Below, one piece after another: positions 1-5,412 of a stretch of 9,071 bases of DNA. Position 1 is the stretch's first letter. Every line of letters begins with the position of its first letter. A program made the position numbers and the translations under genes. The notes under the pieces are model-generated. The model worked only from the letters and a program-made list of their open reading frames with translations. It was not told the origin of the DNA and did no database searches. Origin of the DNA: Pontiella desulfatans (GTDB lineage: Bacteria > Verrucomicrobiota > Kiritimatiellia > Kiritimatiellales > Pontiellaceae). Location: NCBI GenBank assembly GCA_029287275.1, contig JARFRL010000303.1, positions 1 through 9,071 of the forward strand, read 5' to 3'.

Positions 1-3
1 ACC

Positions 4-9
4 AGGAGA
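4..9 (+). promoter_or_regulatory. Ribosome-binding site of nifI1
   Basis: An AGGAGA Shine-Dalgarno sequence lies five bases before the ATG at 15. The leader (ACCAGGAGAAAAA) is nearly the same as the one before nifB at 8410-8424. The 14 bases ahead of nifI1 are the only upstream sequence visible; by analogy with other nif clusters they would be the end of the nifH-nifI1 spacer, but nifH itself is not in the window. Confidence 0.7.
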
Positions 10-14
10 AAAAA

Positions 15-347
15 ATGTCCAAACTACTCGTACGCTCCATCGTTCGCCCTGAAAAAGCGGATGAAGTCATGAAAAGCCTGCTCGAAGCGGGATATCCGGC
101 CGTCACCAAGGTTCCGGTTTTCGGACGCGGCAAACAACGCGGCCTGAAAGTCGGCGAAATCACCTATGACGAGCTGCCCAAGGAAATGCTGATGACCGTG
201 ATTCCGGAAGCGGAAAAGGAATTCGTGGTCAAGACCGTGCTCGGCGCGGCCAAAACCAGCGAAACCGGAAACTATGGCGACGGCAAAATCTTCATCTCGC
301 CCGTCGATGAGATCTACACGATCAGCTCTGGCGTCAAAGAAGACTGA
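15..347 (+). CDS. nifI1: NifI1, PII-like nitrogenase regulator
   Basis: This 110-residue protein belongs to the GlnB/PII family, in the NifI1 branch found beside group II/III nitrogenases. Visible landmarks are the N-terminal beta strand and RPEKADEV helix (1-20), the GYPAVTKVPVFGRGKQRG segment that enters the T-loop (27-43), a T-loop unlike that of GlnB (37-55), and the B-loop TGNYGDGKIFI (84-94). In characterised methanogens, NifI1 and NifI2 form a complex that binds dinitrogenase when ammonia is present and stops electron transfer from NifH; 2-oxoglutarate and ATP release it. Position directly ahead of nifI2 and nifD supports this role. The C-terminus reads YTISSGVKED, so the RTGE motif usual near the end of PII proteins, and present in the neighbouring NifI2, is absent. 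The ATG start has a good Shine-Dalgarno sequence. Identification is firm; the mechanism is taken from the family. Confidence 0.93.
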   Translation: MSKLLVRSIVRPEKADEVMKSLLEAGYPAVTKVPVFGRGKQRGLKVGEITYDELPKEMLMTVIPEAEKEFVVKTVLGAAKTSETGNYGDGKIFISPVDEIYTISSGVKED

Positions 348-349
348 GT

Positions 350-468
350 CATTGCCGATTTTTGATTGCCGATCGCCGATTTTAAACTCGGCTACAGCGA
401 ACCCAAAAAGCCGAACGGCGCCTGAGTTCCAATCCATCGGAAATCTTAAATCTCAAATCGGAAATCAA
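350..468. repeat. Imperfect inverted repeat filling the nifI1-nifI2 spacer
   Basis: The 140-base spacer is almost entirely made of repeated words. The left side has GCCGAT three times (354-359, 368-373, 375-380), twice within ATTGCCGAT. The right side has ATCGGAAATC twice as an exact direct repeat (436-445 and 457-466). The right word is the reverse complement of the left word (GATTGCCGAT, 364-373) with one mismatch, so the sides can pair into a long imperfect hairpin. A second short pairing lies inside (AACTC near 385 with GAGTT near 424). It could be an mRNA processing or stabilising structure, or a dispersed intergenic repeat; the sequence alone does not decide. Confidence 0.65.
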
Positions 469-487
469 TTATCCCGAAGGGAGAATC

Positions 488-898
488 ATGAAAGAAGTAA
501 TGGCTGTAATTCGAATGAACAAGATCAACGACACGAAGCGGGCGTTGAACGAGGCGGGCGTCAGCTCCTTCACCGCGACCGGCCGTGTCCAAGGTCGCGG
601 CAAAGGACTGGTCGACTTTCGCATTCTGCACGGCGCCGAGGAAGGCGCGCCGGAAGCGATTGATCAATTGGGCGAAGGTCCGCGTCTGGTTCCCAAGCGT
701 CTGATCACCGTGGTGGTGTCCGACGAATGGGTCGAAAAAACCGTTGAGACCATCATCAACACCAATCAAACCGGCAGCTCTGGCGATGGAAAGATTTTCG
801 TCCTGCCGATCTTGGAAGCAACCCGAGTTAGAACAGGAGAAACCGTTAGCGGCCCGTGTGGCGGCGACGTGCTTGACTCCTCAGGAGGTTTGAAATGA
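488..898 (+). CDS. nifI2: NifI2, PII-like nitrogenase regulator
   Basis: This 136-residue PII-family protein is the expected partner of NifI1. It shows the strand MKEVMAVIRMNKI (1-13), a GRVQGRGKG entry to a long T-loop (32-40, loop to about 70), the B-loop TGSSGDGKIFVLPI (95-108) and the C-loop motif RVRTGE (113-118). The long T-loop is typical of NifI2 and is the part expected to contact NifDK. After RTGE there is an 18-residue Gly/Ser-rich tail with one Cys (124). The tail carries the reading frame into nifD: its TGA overlaps the nifD ATG (ATGA at 895-898), and the nifD ribosome-binding site lies inside the tail codons. The start ATG at 488 follows a GAAGGGAGA Shine-Dalgarno sequence. Family assignment is strong. 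Confidence 0.93.
   Translation: MKEVMAVIRMNKINDTKRALNEAGVSSFTATGRVQGRGKGLVDFRILHGAEEGAPEAIDQLGEGPRLVPKRLITVVVSDEWVEKTVETIINTNQTGSSGDGKIFVLPILEATRVRTGETVSGPCGGDVLDSSGGLK
877..897 (+). promoter_or_regulatory. nifD ribosome-binding site inside nifI2, with possible sequestering hairpin
   Basis: AGGAGG at 883-888 is a strong Shine-Dalgarno sequence six bases before the nifD ATG. CTCC at 877-880 can pair with GGAG at 884-887 across a TCA loop, which would partly hide the site. Ribosomes finishing nifI2 would open it, and the ATGA overlap allows re-initiation. This would be translational coupling of nifD to nifI2, inferred from the layout. Confidence 0.5.
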
Positions 899-2535
899 GC
901 GAAGACAAGAAACTGCCGGATCCTTCAGCGCTGAAGGAAGAAATTCTCGCGAAATACCCGCCGAAGATCGCGCGCAAACGCGCTAAATCGATGGTGATCA
1001 ACGATTCCAAGTTGGACCAGGAAGTCCAGTCCAACGTCCGCACGATTCCGGGCATCATCACCCAGCGCGGCTGCACCTACGCCGGTTGCAAAGGGGTGGT
1101 CCTCGGCCCGACGCGCGACATCATCAACCTGGTGCACGGTCCGATCGGCTGCAGCTTCTACGCTTGGCTGACCCGCCGCAACCAGACCGACCCCGGTCCA
1201 GAAGGGCCCGATGGCGAGAACTTCATCAACTACTGTTTCTCCACCGACATGCAGGACGAGAACATCGTCTTCGGCGGTGAAAAGAAACTCAAGCAGGCGA
1301 TTCAGGAAGCCTACGACATCTTCAAGCCCAAGGCCATCGGCGTTTTCTCCACCTGCCCCGTCGGTCTGATTGGCGACGACGTGCACGCCGTCTCCCGCGA
1401 GATGAAGGAAAAGCTCGGCGACTGCAACGTGTTCGGCTTCAGCTGCGAGGGTTACAAAGGCGTATCCCAGTCCGCGGGCCATCACATCGCGAACAACCAG
1501 CTGTTCCGTCACGTGGTCGGCAACGACGACACGAAACCGGAAGGCCAGTTCAACATCAACCTGCTCGGCGAGTACAACATCGGCGGCGACGGTTTCGAGA
1601 TCGACCGGATCTTCCAGGCGTGCGGCATCAACGTGGTCTGCACCTTCTCGGGCAACTCCACCATGGGCGCGTTCGAGCGATCGCACACGGCCGACCTCAA
1701 CCTGGTCATGTGCCATCGTTCGATCAACTACATGGCCGAAATGTTGGAAACCAAGTTCGGCATTCCGTGGATGAAGGTCAACTTCATCGGCGGCGAATCC
1801 ACCGCGAAGGCCCTGCGCAAGATCGGTGAATACTACGAAGACGAAGCGCTCATCGCGAAAATCGAAGAAGTGATCGCCGAGGAACTTCCGAAAGTGGAAG
1901 CCCGCGCCGCGGAAGCCCGCAAGCGCACCGAAGGAAAACTGGCGATGCTCTTCGTTGGTGGTTCCCGCGCCCATCACTATCAGGAACTCTTCAAAGAGTT
2001 GGGTATGGAAACGGTTTCCGCCGGGTACGAATTCGGACATCGCGACGACTACGAAGGCCGCAAAGTGCTGCCGACGATCAAGGTCGACGCGGACAGCCGG
2101 AACATTGAAGAGCTCAAGGTCGAACCCGACACCGAGCGCTTCAACCCGCGGGCGTCCGAGATCAAACTCGAAACCCTCCAGGAAAAAGGGATGGAAGTCA
2201 GCGACTACAAGGGCATGAACACCGACATGGCCGACAACGCCCTGATCGTCGACGACATCACCCACTGGGAAACCGAGAAGTTGGTCGACTTCTACAAACC
2301 CGACATCTTCTGCGCCGGCATCAAGGAAAAATACGTCGTCCAGAAATCGGGCATTCCGCTGAAGCAGTTGCACTCCTACGATTACGGCGGACCATACGCC
2401 GGGTTCGAGGGAGCCATCAACTTCTACACGGACATCGAAACGATGCTCAGCACGACCATCTGGAAAAAGTTGAAGGCGCCGTGGTTGGCCAAGACCGACA
2501 CCGACCCCTGCATCTGCGCGGAATACGTAGCCTAA
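895..2535 (+). CDS. nifD: NifD, nitrogenase MoFe protein alpha chain
   Basis: This 546-residue protein is the alpha subunit of dinitrogenase, which carries FeMo-co and shares the P-cluster with NifK. The expected P-cluster cysteines are present at 60 (RGCTYAGC), 86 (GPIGCSFY) and 154 (STCPVGLIGDD). FeMo-co ligands are Cys273 (VMCHRSINY) and His493 (QLHSYDYGGPY). Gln192 and His196 of SQSAGHHIAN and Arg358 of GGSRAHH match active-site residues of Azotobacter NifD. A stretch of about 50 residues (about 387-447, after HRDDYEGR) is extra relative to Azotobacter and matches the insertion known in Clostridium-type NifD. No vnfG/anfG-like gene follows, so this is the Mo enzyme rather than the V or Fe-only form. 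The C-terminus ends DPCICAEYVA, with a Cys-x-Cys pair (539, 541) I do not recognise from well-studied NifD proteins. Translation is probably coupled to nifI2. Confidence 0.97.
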   Translation: MSEDKKLPDPSALKEEILAKYPPKIARKRAKSMVINDSKLDQEVQSNVRTIPGIITQRGCTYAGCKGVVLGPTRDIINLVHGPIGCSFYAWLTRRNQTDPGPEGPDGENFINYCFSTDMQDENIVFGGEKKLKQAIQEAYDIFKPKAIGVFSTCPVGLIGDDVHAVSREMKEKLGDCNVFGFSCEGYKGVSQSAGHHIANNQLFRHVVGNDDTKPEGQFNINLLGEYNIGGDGFEIDRIFQACGINVVCTFSGNSTMGAFERSHTADLNLVMCHRSINYMAEMLETKFGIPWMKVNFIGGESTAKALRKIGEYYEDEALIAKIEEVIAEELPKVEARAAEARKRTEGKLAMLFVGGSRAHHYQELFKELGMETVSAGYEFGHRDDYEGRKVLPTIKVDADSRNIEELKVEPDTERFNPRASEIKLETLQEKGMEVSDYKGMNTDMADNALIVDDITHWETEKLVDFYKPDIFCAGIKEKYVVQKSGIPLKQLHSYDYGGPYAGFEGAINFYTDIETMLSTTIWKKLKAPWLAKTDTDPCICAEYVA

Positions 2536-2540
2536 TCGTC

Positions 2541-2601
2541 GTCAAAGGTCGGAAGGTCCAAAGTCAAAGGACCTTCGACCCGCGACCTTCAGACCTTTGA
2601 C
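2541..2601. repeat. Palindromic spacer between nifD and nifK
   Basis: The 87-base spacer contains an 18-base inverted repeat with one mismatch: GTCAAAGGTCGGAAGGTC (2541-2558) against GACCTTCAGACCTTTGAC (2584-2601). The loop holds a second pairing, AAGGTCC (2553-2559) with GGACCTT (2569-2575), so two alternative folds are possible. It is built from recurring AAAGGTC/GAAGGTC/AAAGTC words. There is no U-tract after the stem and the nifK Shine-Dalgarno sequence follows within ten bases, so it looks like an mRNA stabiliser, a processing site or a dispersed repeat rather than a terminator. Confidence 0.75.
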
Positions 2602-2622
2602 AACACTACTAAGGAGAATCCA

Positions 2623-4005
2623 ATGCTCTTAAGACACACACCCAAAGAAATCAAGGAACGCAAAGCGTTAACCATCAACCCGGCGAAAACATGCCAGCCT
2701 GTCGGCGCCATGTACGCCGCGTTGGGCGTCCACGGATGCCTGCCCCACTCACACGGCTCGCAGGGTTGCTGCTCGTATCATCGCAGCGTGCTGACCCGTC
2801 ATTACAAAGATCCGATCATGGCGGGCACCAGCTCGTTCACGGAAGGATCCTCGGTATTCGGCGGACAGGCCAACCTGATGCAGGCCATTTCCAACATGTT
2901 CACCATCTATAATCCCGATCTGATCGCGATCCACTCCACCTGCCTCTCGGAAACCATCGGCGACGACCTCAACCAGATCGTCGACAAGGCCACCACCGAC
3001 GGCAAGGTGCCGGAAGGCAAGAACGTGATCTTCTGCAACACGCCGTCCTACGTCGGCTCCCACGTCACCGGCTTCTCCAACATGTGCGCCGGCATCGTGA
3101 AAGGGCTCGCGAAACACACCGGCGTCGCCAAGGATCAGGTCAACATCATGCCCGGCTGGGTTGAACCGTCCGACATGCGCGAAATCAAGCGCATCGCCGC
3201 GGAAATGCTCGCCAAGATCGTGATGTATCCCGACACCTCCGACGTGGTCGACACCCCGCAAACCGGCGAGTTCAAAATGTATCCCGACGGCGGCGCGACC
3301 GTGGAAGACATCGCGTCCTCCGGCGACAGCATCAAAACGCTGGCGCTCGGCTCCTGGGCCTCGGAAGACGCCGCGAAGCTGCTCGACAGCAAGTTCAAGG
3401 TGCCCTACGAAGTGCTCGACATTCCGGTGGGCCTCTCCGCGACCGACCGCTTCGTTGAAGCGCTCAGCAACGCGGCCAAGGTTCCGGTTCCGGCCTCCTT
3501 CGTCGCCGAACGCGGCCGCCTGGTGGACGTCGTCTCCGACATGTCGCAGTATCTCTACGGCAAGAAAGTCGCGCTTTTCGGCGACCCCGATCAGCTCATC
3601 CCGCTGACCGAGTTCCTGCTGGATCTCGACATGGTTCCCACGCACATCGTTTCCGGCACGCCGGGCAAGAAATTCACCGAGAAGATCAAAGAGCTCTGCG
3701 CGGAGAAAGCCCCGAACGTGAACGTGATGAACGGGAAACAGGCCGACATCTTCCAGCTGCACCAGTGGATCAAGAACGAGCCGGTGGACCTGCTCATGGG
3801 CAACACCTATGGCAAGTACATCGCCCGCGACGAGGAGCTGCCGTTCGTGCGCTACGGATTCCCGATCATCGACCGTATCGGACACAGCTACTTCCCGACC
3901 GTGGGATACACCGGCGGCATCCGTCTGCTCGAGCAAATCCTCGGCGCCCTGATGGATAAGATCGACGCCAGCGCCGACGAAACCAAAGTCGAACTGGTCA
4001 TGTAA
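2623..4005 (+). CDS. nifK: NifK, nitrogenase MoFe protein beta chain
   Basis: This 460-residue protein is the beta subunit of dinitrogenase. It pairs with NifD and supplies the other half of the P-cluster. The three P-cluster cysteines are visible at 24 (KTCQPVGAMYA), 49 (HGSQGCCSYHRS) and 107 (HSTCLSETIGDD). The NTPSYVGSHVTG segment (139-150) and the C-terminal block RYGFPIIDRIGHSYFPTVGY followed by TGGIRLLEQI are standard NifK signatures. The N-terminus is about 45 residues shorter before the first cluster Cys than in Azotobacter, as in Clostridium-type NifK, which fits the insertion-bearing NifD. The ATG has a clean AAGGAG ribosome-binding site at 2611-2616. The gene follows nifD after a palindromic 87-base spacer and is followed by a terminator-like hairpin. 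No key residue is missing. Confidence 0.97.
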   Translation: MLLRHTPKEIKERKALTINPAKTCQPVGAMYAALGVHGCLPHSHGSQGCCSYHRSVLTRHYKDPIMAGTSSFTEGSSVFGGQANLMQAISNMFTIYNPDLIAIHSTCLSETIGDDLNQIVDKATTDGKVPEGKNVIFCNTPSYVGSHVTGFSNMCAGIVKGLAKHTGVAKDQVNIMPGWVEPSDMREIKRIAAEMLAKIVMYPDTSDVVDTPQTGEFKMYPDGGATVEDIASSGDSIKTLALGSWASEDAAKLLDSKFKVPYEVLDIPVGLSATDRFVEALSNAAKVPVPASFVAERGRLVDVVSDMSQYLYGKKVALFGDPDQLIPLTEFLLDLDMVPTHIVSGTPGKKFTEKIKELCAEKAPNVNVMNGKQADIFQLHQWIKNEPVDLLMGNTYGKYIARDEELPFVRYGFPIIDRIGHSYFPTVGYTGGIRLLEQILGALMDKIDASADETKVELVM

Positions 4006-4010
4006 CACCC

Positions 4011-4050
4011 TTTCGTTCCCGCCTGTTCCGGAGGCGGGAGCGAAATCCTT
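4011..4050 (+). terminator. Terminator-like hairpin just after nifK
   Basis: Five bases after the nifK stop, TTTCGTTCCCGCCT (4011-4024) pairs with AGGCGGGAGCGAAA (4032-4045) over a 7-base loop. This gives a 14-pair stem with a single G-U wobble, followed by TCCTTTT. The U-tract is short and interrupted, so partial termination, or 3'-end protection of the nifDK message, is more likely than a full stop. It would lower expression of the genes downstream relative to nifDK. Confidence 0.65.
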
Positions 4051-4051
4051 T

Positions 4052-4132
4052 TGGAACCGGAGCGCGGGAAGAGTTAGTCCTCTTGACAGAAATCTCTCTC
4101 CTCCTCTGTTCGCACCCCGCGCTCCGGTTCCA
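4052..4132. repeat. 17-bp perfect inverted repeat with internal stems, after nifK
   Basis: TGGAACCGGAGCGCGGG (4052-4068) and its exact reverse complement (4116-4132) flank a 47-base interior. The interior contains two smaller complementary pairs, AAGAG/CTCTT (4069-4073 with 4080-4084) and ACAGA/TCTGT (4086-4090 with 4105-4109). The whole element could therefore fold as a three-way junction on a 17-bp stem. The function is unknown: RNA structure, repeat element or protein-binding site are all possible. The remainder of the 177-base nifK-orf spacer holds the terminator-like hairpin and a short leader reading frame. Confidence 0.7.
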
Positions 4133-4153
4133 TTTATTTCAACAAGGCGAGGA

Positions 4154-4186
4154 ATGAAACGCGTCTTGAAAGCCAACCCAAAGTGA
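4154..4186 (+). CDS. Possible 10-codon leader peptide ahead of the HEPN-like gene
   Basis: An ATG at 4154, seven bases after AAGG (4144-4147), opens a 10-codon frame reading MKRVLKANPK, ending in TGA at 4184-4186. Its stop overlaps a GTG (4183) in the frame of the next gene and lies eight bases before that gene's ATG (4195). Neither of those starts has a good ribosome-binding site of its own, so translation of this short frame could deliver ribosomes to it. The peptide resembles nothing I know. It may be chance, and confidence is low. Confidence 0.3.
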   Translation: MKRVLKANPK

Positions 4187-4194
4187 GCGTTAAA

Positions 4195-4602
4195 ATGACC
4201 GCACAACTAGATGCCGTGACCGACTGGAAAAGCTTCATGGAAGAGGGCGACAAATATCTGAAGACCGCGCGCGGCGGCGTGAAACGCCCGGCCATCTTCA
4301 CCACCGAGATCCTCTACAACATCATCGGCCTCGCCATCGAAAAACACGTGATGGGCGCGCTCATGGCCAATGGCCAACTGGCCGACAACCACACCTTCAC
4401 CGACCTCATCGACGCGACCAAGCAGATAGGCGAGATCGACGAGGCCATCGCGGACCAGCTGCGCAAGTTCGAGTCCTATCAGAACATCTGCCCCGTTTTC
4501 GCCGGCTACCACCGCGCCGAACCATCGATGGAAGCCATTCTGGAGATGATTGAAACCGCCGAGGACATCAAGAACTGGGCTGAAAGCATGATCGCCGCGT
4601 AA
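4195..4602 (+). CDS. HEPN-like helical protein inside the nif cluster
   Basis: This 135-residue protein is predicted to be mostly alpha-helical and is probably soluble; there is no signal peptide or membrane segment. The pattern resembles HEPN domains: a helix pair with AIEKHVMGALMANG (47-60), then NHTFTDLI (65-72), a position where many HEPN proteins have 'HDL', and a C-terminal part with YHRAEPS (105-111) and an acidic helix ETAEDIKNWAE (120-130). The R-x4-6-H motif of HEPN ribonucleases is not visible near Arg90, so RNA cleavage is not suggested. No adjacent MNT-type nucleotidyltransferase is present. It lies between nifK and nifE in the same direction and ahead of a terminator, so it is probably co-expressed with nifDK and may act on nitrogenase assembly or regulation (inference). 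A GTG at 4183 would add four residues; I prefer the ATG. That it is a gene is fairly sure; the family is moderate and the function unknown. Confidence 0.8.
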   Translation: MTAQLDAVTDWKSFMEEGDKYLKTARGGVKRPAIFTTEILYNIIGLAIEKHVMGALMANGQLADNHTFTDLIDATKQIGEIDEAIADQLRKFESYQNICPVFAGYHRAEPSMEAILEMIETAEDIKNWAESMIAA

Positions 4603-4616
4603 AAATAAACTCAAAG

Positions 4617-4668
4617 ACACGAAGAACGCTAAAAACCGCCTTTTTTTGTGAGCTTAGTGACTTCGTGT
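4617..4668. repeat. CACGAAG-type inverted repeat after the HEPN-like gene
   Basis: ACACGAAG (4617-4624) is exactly complementary to CTTCGTGT (4661-4668). The stem continues past a bulge, with CGCTAA (4627-4632) pairing to TTAGTG (4654-4659), including one G-U pair. The right arm, read on the minus strand, is ACACGAAGTCACTAAG. It matches ACACAAAGGCACTAAG in the nifE-nifN spacer at 14 of 16 positions, so the two spacers carry members of one repeat family. The loop contains a T7 run (4641-4647), but this is not a standard terminator arrangement. The rest of the 141-base spacer up to 4743 shows nothing further except the next ribosome-binding site. Confidence 0.65.
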
Positions 4669-4743
4669 TAAACCCCAGCCAGCGAAACCGCGCCGACCAA
4701 ACCTTCCAAGCGTCTCGCGTGTTTCGCCAAGGAGAATGAAATT

Positions 4744-5049
4744 ATGAACACAGCGATAATTAAACCTCTCGGAAAAATCACCGCGTTGCTGGCCGACCTC
4801 GGCTTGGAAGTCACCTACGCCTACGACGATCTTGTTTTCGTGCAACACTCCGCTTTTCTGTTGCAGTTCACCGAGAATCCCACCGACCTCAAGCTCTTCA
4901 CCAATACGGAATGCGAGCCCGAAGAGGCCGCGAGCGCCGTGAAAAAAATCATCGACTCGCACGCGGAAGCCGGTTTCAGCATCGTCCCGTCCGGCCAATA
5001 CACCATCTCCGCCAACGACGACGAAACCATTGATCTTAAATTCATATAA
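4744..5049 (+). CDS. Unrecognised 101-residue protein in the nif cluster
   Basis: I do not recognise this protein. It is small, acidic and soluble-looking, with no signal peptide or membrane segment. The predicted order is helix (6-19), strands at about 21-26, 29-34, 37-43 and 48-53, a helix (58-75), then strands at about 77-82, 84-90 and 96-101: a compact alpha/beta fold of alpha-beta4-alpha-beta3 type. It has one Cys (57) and two His (35, 73), with no obvious metal-binding or nucleotide-binding motif. The ATG at 4744 has an AAGGAG ribosome-binding site at 4729-4734 with good spacing. The earlier ATG at 4736 sits too close and opens only a three-codon frame (stop 4745-4747). It is the last gene before a strong terminator, so it probably belongs to the nifDK transcript. 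Codon use matches its neighbours. An accessory role in nitrogenase assembly or protection is inference from position only. Confidence 0.8.
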   Translation: MNTAIIKPLGKITALLADLGLEVTYAYDDLVFVQHSAFLLQFTENPTDLKLFTNTECEPEEAASAVKKIIDSHAEAGFSIVPSGQYTISANDDETIDLKFI

Positions 5050-5077
5050 GCCCCTCTTCACCTAAGCTTAACACTGA

Positions 5078-5107
5078 ATAAAGAGCGGAATTCATTCCGC
5101 TCTTTAT
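5078..5107. terminator. Bidirectional intrinsic terminator before the nifE promoter region
   Basis: ATAAAGAGCGGAA (5078-5090) and TTCCGCTCTTTAT (5095-5107) form a perfect 13-bp stem with a TTCA loop, 28 bases after the stop of the 101-residue gene. The stem has a T-rich 3' side and an A-rich 5' side, so it could terminate in either direction. It separates the nifI-nifDK unit from nifE. Confidence 0.85.
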
Positions 5108-5189
5108 CGTGCCCACGCGGCGCGATCATCCTTCGGCTCGCGCCCCCATTTCCGCCTAAAACCAGACCCCTACATATTTTTCCACCCCG

Positions 5190-5294
5190 TTTTTTCGCCG
5201 GAAAAAAATGTCGAAACTTACTTAACCTCTTCGTTTTCCACGGGTTGGAACATCGACCCATGCAAGGCCCGAGCGCCGCGGAAATATATTTCCG
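5190..5294. promoter_or_regulatory. Three spaced GGAA/TTCC palindromes upstream of nifE (possible enhancer sites)
   Basis: The 334-base gap between the terminator (ending 5107) and nifE has no convincing gene. It contains three symmetric sites: TTTTTTC-GCCG-GAAAAAA (5190-5207), TTCCA-CGGGT-TGGAA (5236-5250) and the 16-bp perfect palindrome CGGAAATATATTTCCG (5279-5294). Their centres are about 44 bp apart (5198.5, 5243, 5286.5). The last centre is about 135 bp upstream of the start site predicted from the sigma-54 element, a usual distance for activator binding. A smaller palindrome, TAAGTACTTA, lies at 5357-5366. The classical NifA site TGT-N10-ACA is not present. Binding by an enhancer protein is inference. 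Confidence 0.4.
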
Positions 5295-5396
5295 GCGAGA
5301 ATCTTGAACAACGCCTCGCTTCTCCTGCCTCATTAATTTTATTACCCACTGATCGCTAAGTACTTAACACTTCAGCGCGCGCCGTTTGGGCGGCGA

Positions 5397-5412
5397 TGGC
5401 ACACCTGATGCA
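5397..5412 (+). promoter_or_regulatory. Sigma-54 (-24/-12) promoter of nifE
   Basis: TGGCAC (5397-5402), five bases, then ATGCA (5408-5412) matches the RpoN consensus TGGCAC-N5-TTGCA at all but one specified position and keeps the invariant GG-N10-GC spacing. Transcription would begin near 5423, about 19 bases before the nifE ATG. Sigma-54 promoters are the classic promoters of nif genes. This makes nifENB separately controllable from nifDK. Confidence 0.8.

Noticed and set aside
925..2373. Long minus-strand open frame opposite nifD, and similar ones opposite nifK, nifE and nifN
   Set aside because: These are by-products of GC-rich third positions in strongly recognised + strand genes; their translations are low-complexity and match no family.
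895..4005. Vanadium or Fe-only nitrogenase (vnfDK/anfDK)
   Set aside because: No delta-subunit gene lies between nifD and nifK, the NifD insertion is of the Clostridium Mo type, and nifEN follow.
4083..4111. Sigma-70 promoter ahead of the HEPN-like gene (TTGACA at 4083-4088)
   Set aside because: There is no acceptable -10 box at 16-18 bases, and the site lies within the inverted-repeat loop.
4195..5049. HEPN-like gene plus next gene as a toxin-antitoxin (HEPN-MNT) pair
   Set aside because: The second protein has no nucleotidyltransferase GSxxxG/DxD pattern, the HEPN-like protein lacks a visible R-x4-6-H motif, and the genes are 141 bases apart rather than overlapping.
5058..5333. 91-residue minus-strand frame in the gap before nifE
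   Set aside because: It overlaps the terminator hairpin and the palindromes, is basic and repetitive without recognisable motifs, and would run against all neighbouring genes.
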